Source of the DNA: Alicyclobacillus sp. ALC3
GTDB lineage: Bacteria > Bacillota > Bacilli > Alicyclobacillales > Alicyclobacillaceae
Direction of reading: 5' to 3'
Length of the DNA: 64,000 nt
NCBI RefSeq assembly: GCF_028751195.1
Contig: NZ_CP066784.1
Span: forward strand, 310,001 to 374,000
Shown piece after piece: positions 37,842 through 46,670 of the stretch (its first letter is position 1; every line of letters starts with the position of its first letter). The position numbers were made by a program, and so were the translations under genes. The notes below the pieces were generated by a model. That model saw only the letters and a list, made by a program, of their open reading frames with translations, was not told the DNA's origin and did not search any database.

Positions 37842-37877
37842 AAAAAGGACCGTGCGCTACCTACACTGCGCACGGCC
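37842..37877 (-). terminator. Intrinsic terminator of the carboxylase operon
   Basis: Minus strand CCGTGCGC - 10-base loop - GCGCACGG followed by TCCTTTTT, about 25 bp after the carboxyltransferase gene stop. Confidence 0.85.
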
Positions 37878-37900
37878 CGATTCATTTGTGAAGTGCTTGC

Positions 37901-39427
37901 CTAGACTGGATAAACCGGGTGTTTACGTTCGGTGAATTGCAACTGTTTACTTTCGTACGCTGCCAATCGCGCAGCCAGTTCTTTGCGCAGGTCATTGGGT
38001 TGGACGACATCATCGACCACCATCTCCGAGGCGAGGCGATAGATGTCGATGTCAGCTTGATACTCTTTGCGCTTGGCTTCCACAAAGAGAGCCCGTTCTG
38101 CCTCGGGCAGTTCTGCGATTTTGTTGCTGTACACGGCGTTCACGGCTGCTTCCGGACCCATGACGGCGATTTGCGCTGTCGGCAGCGCCAGGCAGACGTC
38201 AGGTTCAAAGGCAGGTCCCGCCATGGCATACAAACCAGCTCCGTACGCCTTTCGCACGATGACAGACAGTTTGGGGACGGTAGCTTCCGACATTGCGGCA
38301 ATGAGCTTCGCCCCGTGACGGATGATACCGGCGCGCTCGACTGCAGTGCCGATCATAAAGCCAGGTACATCAGCCAAGAACACAAGCGGAATGTGAAACG
38401 CGTCGCAGAGGGTGATAAAACGCGCTGCCTTGTCTGCAGAGTCGACAAACAGCACACCTCCCTTGACACGTGGTTGATTTGCCACGATGCCGACAACACG
38501 GCCCTCGACTCGCCCGAACCCTGTCACGACTTCCTTTGCGAACAGTTTTTTGACTTCGTACCAGGAGCCTTCGTCCACAACGCGCAGAATCAAGTCATGC
38601 ATGTTGAACGGCGCGTTTTGGTTCTTCGGTATGATGTCCTCTAGCGTCTTCTCAAACTGGGCAACCGGACGCGCATCGCTCACTGCAGGAGGCTGCCGCC
38701 AGTTGTCTGGCAGGTAGCTGAGGTAGTCCCGTGCAGAGGCAATGGCTTCTTGCTCCGCTTGCACCAAGACATCGCCACAGCCACTGACGGTACAGTGCAT
38801 GCGCGCGCCCCCCATCTCCTCAAGCGTGACCTTTTCACCGATCACCATTTCCGCCATTCGGGGGGAGCCCAAATACATACTGGCGTTTTTCTCAACCATA
38901 ATCACGATGTCACAAAAAGCGGGAATATACGCCCCACCTGCAGCCGATGGACCAAACAGGACGCACACCTGCGGAACACGGCCGGACAACTTGACCTCGT
39001 TGTAGAAAATGCGCCCAGCTCCCCTTCTGCCGGGAAACATCTCGACTTGATCCGTGATTCGCGCTCCGGCAGAGTCCACCAGGTAGACCAGCGGGATCTC
39101 AAGCTTCATGGCCGTCTCTTGAATACGGATAATCTTCTCCACAGTCCGCGAACCCCAACTGCCAGCTTTGACGGTACTGTCGTTCGCCATGACAGCCACC
39201 TGCCTGCCGTGAATGCGGCCGATTCCGGTGATCACGCCGTCGGCTGGCAGCCCCTCTGCAAGCGCGTTCGCGAACAAGCCGTCCTCTACATCAAGGTCGT
39301 CGTCAAACAGCAACCGCAAGCGGTCCCGAGCAAACAATTTCCCCGCTTCCGCATTCTTCACATGGTATTTTTCTGCACCGCCTGCTTGCGCGCGGGCGGT
39401 GGCTTGTTCAAGTCTGTCGTCGCTCAT
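37901..39427 (-). CDS. yngE: Acyl-CoA carboxylase carboxyltransferase (beta) subunit, YngE type
   Basis: Transfers carboxyl from biotin to an acyl-CoA. 508 residues from the ATG at 39427, after GAGGAGG. Two crotonase-like carboxyltransferase halves are present; acyl-CoA/biotin oxyanion glycines appear in GPSAAGGAYIPAF and in AYGAGLYAMAG. Neighbours (enoyl-CoA hydratase, HMG-CoA lyase, biotin carrier, biotin carboxylase) point to 3-methylcrotonyl-CoA carboxylase of leucine breakdown. Propionyl-CoA is the alternative substrate. Confidence 0.92.
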   Translation of the reverse strand: MSDDRLEQATARAQAGGAEKYHVKNAEAGKLFARDRLRLLFDDDLDVEDGLFANALAEGLPADGVITGIGRIHGRQVAVMANDSTVKAGSWGSRTVEKIIRIQETAMKLEIPLVYLVDSAGARITDQVEMFPGRRGAGRIFYNEVKLSGRVPQVCVLFGPSAAGGAYIPAFCDIVIMVEKNASMYLGSPRMAEMVIGEKVTLEEMGGARMHCTVSGCGDVLVQAEQEAIASARDYLSYLPDNWRQPPAVSDARPVAQFEKTLEDIIPKNQNAPFNMHDLILRVVDEGSWYEVKKLFAKEVVTGFGRVEGRVVGIVANQPRVKGGVLFVDSADKAARFITLCDAFHIPLVFLADVPGFMIGTAVERAGIIRHGAKLIAAMSEATVPKLSVIVRKAYGAGLYAMAGPAFEPDVCLALPTAQIAVMGPEAAVNAVYSNKIAELPEAERALFVEAKRKEYQADIDIYRLASEMVVDDVVQPNDLRKELAARLAAYESKQLQFTERKHPVYPV

Positions 39428-39458
39428 GCGTTCACGTTTCCTCCTCAATACCCCAAAC

Positions 39459-40253
39459 TTATCTGCCCCGGAACTGTGGTGGTCGCTTTTCAGCAAACGC
39501 CTGGAGAGCTTCCACGCGGTCTTCCGTTGGAATGACTAATTCGTAAGCCTTGCTTTCGACCGCAAGACCAGCCTCAAGCGACAGGTCAAATCCTCTATCC
39601 ATCGCGAACTTGGCCTGTCTCAGAGCAATTGGGCCGTTTGCGGCGATTTCCCGGGCAAGCGTTACACTCTCGTTCATCAGCTGATCATCAGGAACTACTC
39701 GATTCACCAGGCCAATTTCCAGCGCCGTAGATGCAGCAATGCGCCGAGCTGTATAGACCAATTCCTTCGCTTTCGCAAGCCCAACGAGGCGGGGCAACCG
39801 CTGCGTCCCTCCAGCTCCAGGAATGATTGCCAGGCTCGTCTCCGTCAGGCCGAGTTTCGCCGATGCAGCAGCTACCCGCAAGTCGCAGGCAAGCGCCAGT
39901 TCGGTGCCGCCGCCAAAAGCAACACCGTTCACTGCCGCGATCGTAGGGAACGGCAAGCGAGCGACATCTTCAACGGTCGTTCGAATGAGCCCCACCGCCC
40001 GCCGCACCTCGGTCTCACTCATGCCCCGTCGCTCCTTCAGGTCTGCCCCCGCACAAAACGCCTTTTGCCCGGCCCCAGTCATGATGAGAACGCGAATGTC
40101 AGCTCGATACGTCAGAGCCAACAAATGCTCGTGAAGCGCAAGCAGAAGCCCGCGCGACAACGCGTTGGCCTGGGTTGGTCGATTCAGTGTCAGCGTGGCA
40201 ATCTCGTCCGCCACGCTAAGCGTGGCGAGTTCCAGCGGCTGTGTCTCGTCCAT
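39459..40253 (-). CDS. yngF: Enoyl-CoA hydratase/isomerase (YngF, probable methylglutaconyl-CoA hydratase)
   Basis: 264 residues from the ATG at 40253 after GGAGGGGC. Crotonase fold: oxyanion hole AFCAGADLKE (about 65), and catalytic Glu residues in FGGGTELALACD and LTETSLAIIPGAGG. In this operon the expected reaction is hydration of 3-methylglutaconyl-CoA to HMG-CoA (LiuC-like). Ordinary crotonase activity cannot be excluded. Confidence 0.9.
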   Translation of the reverse strand: MDETQPLELATLSVADEIATLTLNRPTQANALSRGLLLALHEHLLALTYRADIRVLIMTGAGQKAFCAGADLKERRGMSETEVRRAVGLIRTTVEDVARLPFPTIAAVNGVAFGGGTELALACDLRVAAASAKLGLTETSLAIIPGAGGTQRLPRLVGLAKAKELVYTARRIAASTALEIGLVNRVVPDDQLMNESVTLAREIAANGPIALRQAKFAMDRGFDLSLEAGLAVESKAYELVIPTEDRVEALQAFAEKRPPQFRGR

Positions 40254-40337
40254 TGCGTGCTGCCCCTCCCATGTTTGGACCAGCGTTCTTCCGGTCCATT
40301 CCGCTCGTTGCCTCTTGTGCACTGGTCCTGCCGCAGT

Positions 40338-41243
40338 TCAGGCCGACTGTCCGCGTCGGACCGCGCGCGCATGACTTGGCAGCGGCTTCTCAAGTCGGTC
40401 CTCCAGCCACGCAGCGACATCGTCCACCAACGGACGTTCAATCCCCGTGTCCAGACCCATTTTATCGAACAAATAAAGGACATCTTCGGTAGCCACGTTG
40501 CCTGCTGCCCCTGGGGCGTACGGGCACCCGCCGAGGCCACCCACTGATGCGTCAAACACAGTCACACCGCTCCCAAGTCCTGCGACAATGTTCGCAATGG
40601 CCGTTCCGCGTGTGTCGTGGAAGTGCAGAGCCAGTTTGGACACGTCAAGAACAGACTGCAAAGCGCCAACCACAGCTGTGACTTGGGTCGGTACGGCAAC
40701 TCCAATCGTGTCACCGATCGACAGTTCATCAACCCCCATGCGCAGCAAGCGCTCACTGACGGCGACAACTTGCGAAATGTCCACATCACCTTCGTAAGGA
40801 CAGCCGAAGGCAGTTGACACATATCCGCGTACAGGCAGTCCAGCAGCCTTTGCCCCTTGCACGACTGGCTCGAGAACCGCGTATGTGTCGACGATCGACT
40901 TGTTGATGTTTGCGCGGTTATGCGACTCACTGGCGGACATGAACACGTTGACCATGTCGACGCGCGCCGACAAAGCGCGTTCTAGCCCCCGTTCATTAGG
41001 AACCAGGGCACTGTACGTCACTCCAGGGCTGCGAGTAATGCGAGCCAACACTTCGTCGGCATCAGCTAAAGCAGGAATCCACTTCGGATGGACAAACGAC
41101 GACACTTCGATGTGGCGAAACCCCGCTGCACTCAGGTGATTGACGAGAGTCACCTTATCCTGTGTCGAAAGTACCCGAGACTCGTTCTGTAAACCATCAC
41201 GCGGTCCCACCTCGACGATCGTTACGCCGTCTCTGCGGCTCAC
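40338..41243 (-). CDS. yngG: Hydroxymethylglutaryl-CoA lyase
   Basis: Cleaves HMG-CoA to acetoacetate and acetyl-CoA. 301 residues, TIM barrel of the HMGL-like family. N-terminal EVGPRDGLQNE carries the catalytic Arg/Asp. HFHDTRGTAIAN supplies metal-ligand His residues, and GGLGGCPYAPGAAGNVATED contains the active-site Cys. GTG start after GGAGGAGGC, overlapping the biotin carrier stop by 4 bp. Confidence 0.95.
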   Translation of the reverse strand: MSRRDGVTIVEVGPRDGLQNESRVLSTQDKVTLVNHLSAAGFRHIEVSSFVHPKWIPALADADEVLARITRSPGVTYSALVPNERGLERALSARVDMVNVFMSASESHNRANINKSIVDTYAVLEPVVQGAKAAGLPVRGYVSTAFGCPYEGDVDISQVVAVSERLLRMGVDELSIGDTIGVAVPTQVTAVVGALQSVLDVSKLALHFHDTRGTAIANIVAGLGSGVTVFDASVGGLGGCPYAPGAAGNVATEDVLYLFDKMGLDTGIERPLVDDVAAWLEDRLEKPLPSHARAVRRGQSA

Positions 41244-41458
41244 GCCTCCTCCACTTCCACCAAAGTGTCGCCTTCGTTCACAAAGTCCCCCGCCTGCACG
41301 TGGACTGCGCTGATGCGCCCGCCGTGATCAGTCGTGACCGGGACTTCCATTTTCATAGACTCCAAAATAACAACATCTTCATCTGGTTGGACCTGAGCCC
41401 CGACCTCGACGAGTACCTGAAAAACCGTACCTGCCATACTCGCTGTGACTTTTGCCAT
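41240..41458 (-). CDS. yngHB: Biotin carboxyl carrier protein (biotinyl domain only)
   Basis: 72 residues: a single biotinyl domain with the modified lysine in ESMKME (about 34-39). It shuttles carboxyl between the biotin carboxylase and carboxyltransferase encoded on either side. Its small size matches B. subtilis YngHB. ATG after GAGG. Confidence 0.95.
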   Translation of the reverse strand: MAKVTASMAGTVFQVLVEVGAQVQPDEDVVILESMKMEVPVTTDHGGRISAVHVQAGDFVNEGDTLVEVEEA

Positions 41459-41527
41459 CTACAGTCATCCTCCCCAAGGCGTCACTCGACAGTTCGCACC
41501 GTCGGTGTCACTCCATAACATCCGCAC

Positions 41528-42859
41528 TTACAGACGGTTGATAAAATCTGTGGTTGTCTCGCCTGCCCGGAACGCCGAGGACGACACAATCCTCTGCAAC
41601 AGCGGAAGATTGGTCTGAATCCCCTCCACGACATAGTCATCGAGAGCGCTCGTCAACTTTGCGATGGCTTCTTCGCGAGTACCTGCGTAGACAATCAGTT
41701 TGCCGATCATCGGGTCGTAATACGGCGTCACTTCGCTGCCGGCTTCAACGCCGACATCGTTGCGTACACCTTGCCCCGCAGGCAGTTCGAGCCGAGTAAT
41801 GGTCCCAGGCGACGGGAGCATCTTTATCGGGTCTTCCGCGTAGACCCGCACCTCAATCGCGTGCCCGTCACGCTGCACCTCGGATTGTGAAAACTCAAGC
41901 GATTCACCAGAAGCGATGCGAAGTTGCCAAGCGACCAAGTCGAGCCCGGTCACGAACTCCGTCACAGGGTGCTCAACCTGCAGTCTCGTGTTCATCTCCA
42001 GGAAGTAAAAATTCCGCTTGGCATCCACGAGGAATTCCACGGTTCCGGCGTTGACATAGCCAATGGCACGACCAGCCGCCAGTGCGGCTTCCCCCATACG
42101 CAGGAGCAAGTCTTCGTCCATAAACGACGAAGGCGCCTCCTCCACTACCTTTTGGTGGCGGCGTTGAATCGAGCACTCGCGTTCTCCGAGGTAGACGCCG
42201 TGGCCGTGCCGATCAAACAGAACCTGAATTTCAATGTGACGGGGCGCCTCGATGCGCTTTTCGAGGAACATCTCGCTACTTCCGAAATACGCTTTCGCAC
42301 GGGCTTGGTTCGCAGAGAATGCGCGGCGCAGGGTCTGTTCGTCGCGAACTTCTTGCATACCAATTCCGCCGCCGCCAGCAGACGCCTTCAGCATCACGGG
42401 GTAACCCATGTCGACAGCCAGACGCAGGGCCTCTTCGACGTCGGCAACAGCTCCATCGGAGCCCGGCACAACCGGTACGCCAGCCTTGCGCATGACTTGT
42501 CTCGCCTCAATCTTGCTGCCCATTGCGGCAATAGCCGCAGGCGGCGGACCGATGAAAGTTAGGCCAGCATCTACACAATCCTTGGCAAAGTCCGCGTTCT
42601 CACTCAGGAGTCCATACCCTGGGTGGACCGCGTCCGCGCCCGTTGCTCGCGCCGCTGCCAAAATCGCTTCGACTTGCAGGTAACTTTGGGCGACTGGCGC
42701 AGGACCAATGCGGACGGCCTCGTCCGCTTCAGCAACATGAAGCGCTTTCATATCAGCGTCCGAGTACACAGCTACTGTGGCAATACCGAGTTGTCGGCAA
42801 GTCCGAATGACTCGCCGTGCAATTTCACCCCGGTTGGCAATCAGAAGCTTCTTCACCAT
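41528..42859 (-). CDS. yngH: Biotin carboxylase subunit (AccC-like, YngH)
   Basis: Carboxylates biotin using ATP and bicarbonate. 443 residues from the ATG at 42859 (MVKKLLIANRGEIA), preceded by GGGGGAG; the longer open frame upstream is non-coding. Biotin carboxylase motifs: KASAGGGGIGM ATP-grasp loop, EMNTRLQVEHPVTE, and EVRVYAEDP. First gene of the five-gene operon. A housekeeping accC may exist elsewhere. Confidence 0.95.
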   Translation of the reverse strand: MVKKLLIANRGEIARRVIRTCRQLGIATVAVYSDADMKALHVAEADEAVRIGPAPVAQSYLQVEAILAAARATGADAVHPGYGLLSENADFAKDCVDAGLTFIGPPPAAIAAMGSKIEARQVMRKAGVPVVPGSDGAVADVEEALRLAVDMGYPVMLKASAGGGGIGMQEVRDEQTLRRAFSANQARAKAYFGSSEMFLEKRIEAPRHIEIQVLFDRHGHGVYLGERECSIQRRHQKVVEEAPSSFMDEDLLLRMGEAALAAGRAIGYVNAGTVEFLVDAKRNFYFLEMNTRLQVEHPVTEFVTGLDLVAWQLRIASGESLEFSQSEVQRDGHAIEVRVYAEDPIKMLPSPGTITRLELPAGQGVRNDVGVEAGSEVTPYYDPMIGKLIVYAGTREEAIAKLTSALDDYVVEGIQTNLPLLQRIVSSSAFRAGETTTDFINRL

Positions 42860-42948
42860 GCGGTCTCTCTCCCCCATCGGTCGAGCTTCAACAAAACCAA
42901 GGGTATCAAAGGGGTGGGCGATTTGCAAAGTTCTGCGTCGACTTGTGC

Positions 42949-42954
42949 TAGACT
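42949..42954 (+). promoter_or_regulatory. Candidate extended -10 of the SDR gene
   Basis: TGTGCTAGACT contains TGN before TAGACT. A TTGCAA lies 20 bp upstream, a poor spacing. Start codon 37 bp downstream. Confidence 0.35.
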
Positions 42955-42991
42955 GAAGAAACAAGGCCAGACCGGACAATGGAGGAGTACA

Positions 42992-43810
42992 TTGAACCAA
43001 CAGCAACAACAACCGCAAGAGCAACACGAGGAAGCTACAGCTATGCGGTCGCAGTTCAATTCGCCAACGCGCCCATTAGGTGGACAAGTCGCCATTGTGA
43101 CGGGGGCGAGCGGTGGCATCGGACAAGCGATTGCACGCGAACTCGCGGCAGGGGGAGCGGACATCGTGGTCCACTACCACTCTGGTCAAGGTGAGGCCGT
43201 GCAAGTCGCAGAAGACTGCAGACGCTTCGGCGTTCGAGTGCAAACGGTGCAAGCGGACTTGGCAGTTCCAGAGCAAGCGGCCGGCATCATCACCGCAGCG
43301 ACTGCGCTCGGGTCGCCGCAAATACTCGTCAACAACGCCGGCGTCTCGCACACCGCGCTTTACGTGGAGACCTCACTCGAAGCGTTTGAGCACGTGCTGC
43401 GTGTCAACCTGGTCGCTCCACATCTATGCATGCAGAGCGTTTTGCCGCACATGCTTCGCCAAGGTTATGGCCGCATTGTTAACGTTGCCTCGGTTTGGGG
43501 AATGGTGGGTGGTGCGAATGAAGCAGCATACTCTGCTTCAAAAGGGGGACTCATTGCCCTCAGTAAAGCACTTGCCAAGGAACTCGGACCTAGTGGCGTG
43601 ACAGTGAACGTGGTCGCCCCTGGCGCCATCGAAACCCAGATGCTCCATGACCTCACTGAGGCGGACCGAGCCGAGCTGAGAGACCGCGTCCCCGTCGGGC
43701 GCATCGGCAGTCCAACAGATGTAGCCGCAGCAGTTGCATACCTCGTTTCACCGGCGGCTAGCTATGTAACCGGGCAAGTGCTTAGCCCAAACGGCGGATG
43801 GCAGACCTGA
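42992..43810 (+). CDS. Short-chain dehydrogenase/reductase, FabG-like
   Basis: 272 residues from a TTG at 42992 that follows GGAGGAGTACA. This adds a Gln-rich, probably disordered 24-residue leader before MRSQFNSP. Classic SDR: TGASGGIGQAIA (NAD(P) loop), NNAG, catalytic Ser in VNVASVWG, and YSASKGG with the Tyr and Lys. Annotation as 3-oxoacyl-ACP reductase is likely, but the substrate is not proven; no fatty-acid genes adjoin. Divergent from the carboxylase operon. Confidence 0.88.
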   Translation: MNQQQQQPQEQHEEATAMRSQFNSPTRPLGGQVAIVTGASGGIGQAIARELAAGGADIVVHYHSGQGEAVQVAEDCRRFGVRVQTVQADLAVPEQAAGIITAATALGSPQILVNNAGVSHTALYVETSLEAFEHVLRVNLVAPHLCMQSVLPHMLRQGYGRIVNVASVWGMVGGANEAAYSASKGGLIALSKALAKELGPSGVTVNVVAPGAIETQMLHDLTEADRAELRDRVPVGRIGSPTDVAAAVAYLVSPAASYVTGQVLSPNGGWQT

Positions 43811-43878
43811 ACGACGGTTCCCTCGATTCCGGTACCCCAACTACCTGTCCGCCTACAAATTTACGCGTGCTCCCGCAC

Positions 43879-43908
43879 AACCGCCCTGCCTGAGACAGGG
43901 CGGTTTGC
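43879..43908 (+). terminator. Intrinsic terminator after the SDR gene
   Basis: AACCGCCCTG - 7-base loop - CAGGGCGGTT followed by TG; perfect 10-bp stem. Confidence 0.8.
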
Positions 43909-43991
43909 ATTGGTTACACAGAGCACCACGGCAACTGCGGTTGGCACCTGGCAGCACAGGTGCCACCGCCTGTCGCGGGAGGGATGGAGAA

Positions 43992-44681
43992 ATGACAGCA
44001 CAAACCGGGCGGCTTACCAAAACCAGAAACTCAGCAGCAGCGCAAAGCGTGCGGGGCACGCGCCAGCAGTATCTTCAAAGAAGAACCAATCTGCACTTGC
44101 CGCAGCGCCTGCAGAAGGACGTACGGGCAGAAGCGCGGGCTCTCGGTCTGACCAATGAGGAGTATATGCGCCTTCTCCTGGCGCTTTCGAAGTCTCTACG
44201 CCATGGTCTTTTGAAGCAACAAAACATCGATGCCAAAGCACTCTTGCAACTCGCCGAGAGCCCCATCTTCAGCGGGCTGATTCAATACGTCGCAGAGAGC
44301 GCGAAGAACCTGACGAGTTCAAAAAAGCAAGACGAAATCGCGGGTAGAGAACCACAGCAAAACGAACAGTCACCCGCAAACCCGCAGAGTGTTCAGCAGC
44401 CACAACCAAGCGGCGTGAGACAGCAGTCACAACAGCCTCCGCTGCCAAGTCCAGTGGGAAACAACCGCCTGCCGTGGCCCGCGCAGCAGGGTCCGTTTCA
44501 GTCGCCAAGAGCTCAGAACCCAGCGCAAGGAAGTCCAAGCATCCCACCGTTCGGCTTCGCGCCGTACACTCCAGGCCGTTGGCCAACAACAGAGCCGTCA
44601 CGACCGAACGCAGTCCAGGGTGCTCCTCGGGCTGAGCAGACAGCTTTCCCGCACCTCCCTGTACGAGCGTATTTGCCTTGA
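43992..44681 (+). CDS. Unrecognised protein: ribbon-helix-helix-like head with Pro/Gln-rich tail
   Basis: 229 residues from the ATG at 43992, after GGGAGGGATGGAGAA. Residues about 30-70 (NLHLPQRLQKDVRAEARALG, then NEEYMRLLLAL) resemble a ribbon-helix-helix DNA-binding fold: one strand and two helices. From about residue 120 the chain is low complexity, rich in Gln, Pro and Ser, and probably disordered. Basic overall. It may be a DNA-binding or spore-associated structural protein; I do not recognise a family. Own terminator upstream, so a separate transcript. Confidence 0.72.
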   Translation: MTAQTGRLTKTRNSAAAQSVRGTRQQYLQRRTNLHLPQRLQKDVRAEARALGLTNEEYMRLLLALSKSLRHGLLKQQNIDAKALLQLAESPIFSGLIQYVAESAKNLTSSKKQDEIAGREPQQNEQSPANPQSVQQPQPSGVRQQSQQPPLPSPVGNNRLPWPAQQGPFQSPRAQNPAQGSPSIPPFGFAPYTPGRWPTTEPSRPNAVQGAPRAEQTAFPHLPVRAYLP

Positions 44682-44712
44682 AGTTGACCCACACGCTCAG
44701 CGTGGTGTCTTG

Positions 44713-46056
44713 TCACGATTGCATTGGGTTGGAAATCCCGAATCGACGCACCTGTACCTGTGCCTCAACCGAAATCTGTGACCGTCGCAGTTGAGTTGCC
44801 CACGGGTAGTTCTGCAGTGCCGCGTCTGTCGCGAAACGACCGCGGATGTAGTCGGAAATCGGAATGACATCCACGCCGTCATCCTGGCACAGGTGTTTCA
44901 GTACTCCCGACAACTCGGTCGAGAGCCGTTGTTCAATCCGCTGCTCCAGTTTCATTTGCGAGCTTTGATTGGCGTAGTTTACCGACGCTTGGGTGCTGAT
45001 GAGGTCTGCTTCAAGAGGCAGGTCCACGCGCACAATCGGCTGTCGACCAAGCTGAATGTCATACCGCGGCGACCCGGCGCGTTTCATCCGCAATGTCACC
45101 GTGCGGGCCGGGGAGGTCGGGTCGGAAAACGTAAATCGCGCCTGGGCTAGCCGTCCCTGCAGTAAGGTCACGTCCATAACCTGCCGTCCCGTCAGTTGGT
45201 CGATCATTTTGTCGTCCCGAAACACGGTAGCCCCCGCCCACTCGACCGGATTACCGCCAGCACGCGCAACGGTGCCTGCATTGCCGGGTGCTGCGCCACC
45301 AATCCCTTCGCTTGTTCCACTGCTCCCGCTCGCACCACTGACTCCACTAGAAGAACTCCCACCGGACGAACCGCTCGCTGACGCCCCCCCACGACTTTGC
45401 GAGCTCTGAACAGATTGGTTCACAGCGCATAGTGGAAGGAGCGGGTTGGCAAGGTTCTCCTCGCGGCTGCGCAGGTAATCGTGGAGTGTGACGACCGGAA
45501 CCACTCCGCTGCGTCGGCCAATCTCGATGATGTCGTCCGCCCACCGGCTGGTCGATCGGTCAAGAACCGGCTTGTTCTGACTCAAGATGTCCTTTGCACT
45601 TCCTTGGCTGACCGCAAGCAGCATCGTGCGCCGAAATTCCCGGAACCGAACCATCGGGTATAACTGTGCCGACAGACCTGCCTTTGCCACATCCGCTCCG
45701 AATACTACAAGCCCCAAGTGTGACAGGTTGAGACTGCGCTCAACACTTGAGTTGGCCATCTGCATTGCTTCCACCAGACTCCGAGCACGGAAGGTGATCG
45801 GTCCAGACGCCGCCTTTGGTTCCGTACCACTCTGACCGCCACCTGATGGACTGATTGGCAGCGCGATCAAGAAACTGCAGTCCACCATGTTGTTCGGCGC
45901 TTGGTCAATACCTAGCGCCACGACAAACGCCTGTTGTTCCAACTCCATCCGGTCGTAACACCCAGTCGTCAGCAGACTGCTGAAAAGAATCAGCGACAAA
46001 GCTAAGGTAACCTTTACCCAGCGGACGCTTCGGATTTTATAATAAGTACGAGTCAA
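44713..46056 (-). CDS. Ger(x)C-family spore germination lipoprotein
   Basis: About 447 residues. A lipoprotein signal with lipobox LLTTGC (Cys about residue 33) precedes the Ger(x)C domain (FVVALGIDQ near the start, EAQVQVRRFGI at the end). These lipoproteins form the C subunit of germinant receptors in the spore inner membrane. A Ser/Gly-rich insert (about residues 215-262) is unusual. No gerA- or gerB-type partner lies nearby. Start uncertain: TTG at 46056 (AGGTGA five bases before) or GTG at 46065. Confidence 0.87.
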   Translation of the reverse strand: MTRTYYKIRSVRWVKVTLALSLILFSSLLTTGCYDRMELEQQAFVVALGIDQAPNNMVDCSFLIALPISPSGGGQSGTEPKAASGPITFRARSLVEAMQMANSSVERSLNLSHLGLVVFGADVAKAGLSAQLYPMVRFREFRRTMLLAVSQGSAKDILSQNKPVLDRSTSRWADDIIEIGRRSGVVPVVTLHDYLRSREENLANPLLPLCAVNQSVQSSQSRGGASASGSSGGSSSSGVSGASGSSGTSEGIGGAAPGNAGTVARAGGNPVEWAGATVFRDDKMIDQLTGRQVMDVTLLQGRLAQARFTFSDPTSPARTVTLRMKRAGSPRYDIQLGRQPIVRVDLPLEADLISTQASVNYANQSSQMKLEQRIEQRLSTELSGVLKHLCQDDGVDVIPISDYIRGRFATDAALQNYPWATQLRRSQISVEAQVQVRRFGISNPMQS

Positions 46057-46193
46057 CGCATTCACCTGCCGATACTAGCTTGTCTCAAGGCCAGTACGGA
46101 CATGCAAAGAGCCCTCTGAGTGTGTGTTTGGACGCGCCCAACGAGGGCCTTTCATGGTAGTATGAATGGGGTGCAACAAGGAGGGAAATAACG

Positions 46194-46670
46194 ATGAAAG
46201 TGGAACGGTTAAAAATTAACTACCGGACTTTAGAAGAGTTCAAGAAGTTCCACGAACACGGGTTGGAAGAACTTTCGATGTACGAAGACCTCCGTGCCAA
46301 CTTGGTCGAAGACAGCAGCAGCTCTCCGTTTTACGGCGTTTACGAAGATGGCAAACTTGTGGCTCGAATGAGTTTGTACCCGATCGATGCTCGCTTTGAC
46401 CGCTACTTTTCCCCACCGCGAGACCACTTTGAATTGTGGAAGCTCGAAGTTCTTCCCGGCTACAAAGGGCGTGGGTTTGGTCGAGCCTTAGTCCAGTATG
46501 GACAGTCCCTCGGCGAACCGATTAAGACCAACGTCCGCTACGGAGCACAGGACTTTTTTACCAAACTCGGATTCGAGCCCGTAAAATATGATCCAAATCG
46601 CGATCGCGGCGAAAACCCGTACGTTTGGATTCCAGCTACAGAGGACCAGTCATATGAACCCACGCGTTAG
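46194..46670 (+). CDS. GNAT-family N-acetyltransferase (YlbP type)
   Basis: 158 residues of the GNAT fold. Acetyl-CoA motif LEVLPGYKGRGFGRALVQYG (about 83-102). Closest in layout to B. subtilis YlbP, which lies beside bshC there; substrate unknown. ATG after AAGGAGGG. Ends 17 bp inside the next gene. Confidence 0.87.
   Translation: MKVERLKINYRTLEEFKKFHEHGLEELSMYEDLRANLVEDSSSSPFYGVYEDGKLVARMSLYPIDARFDRYFSPPRDHFELWKLEVLPGYKGRGFGRALVQYGQSLGEPIKTNVRYGAQDFFTKLGFEPVKYDPNRDRGENPYVWIPATEDQSYEPTR

Noticed and set aside
46588-46653. Longer N-terminus for the PLP enzyme
   Set aside because: It would lie entirely inside the GNAT gene; the ATG at 46654 gives a family-like start.
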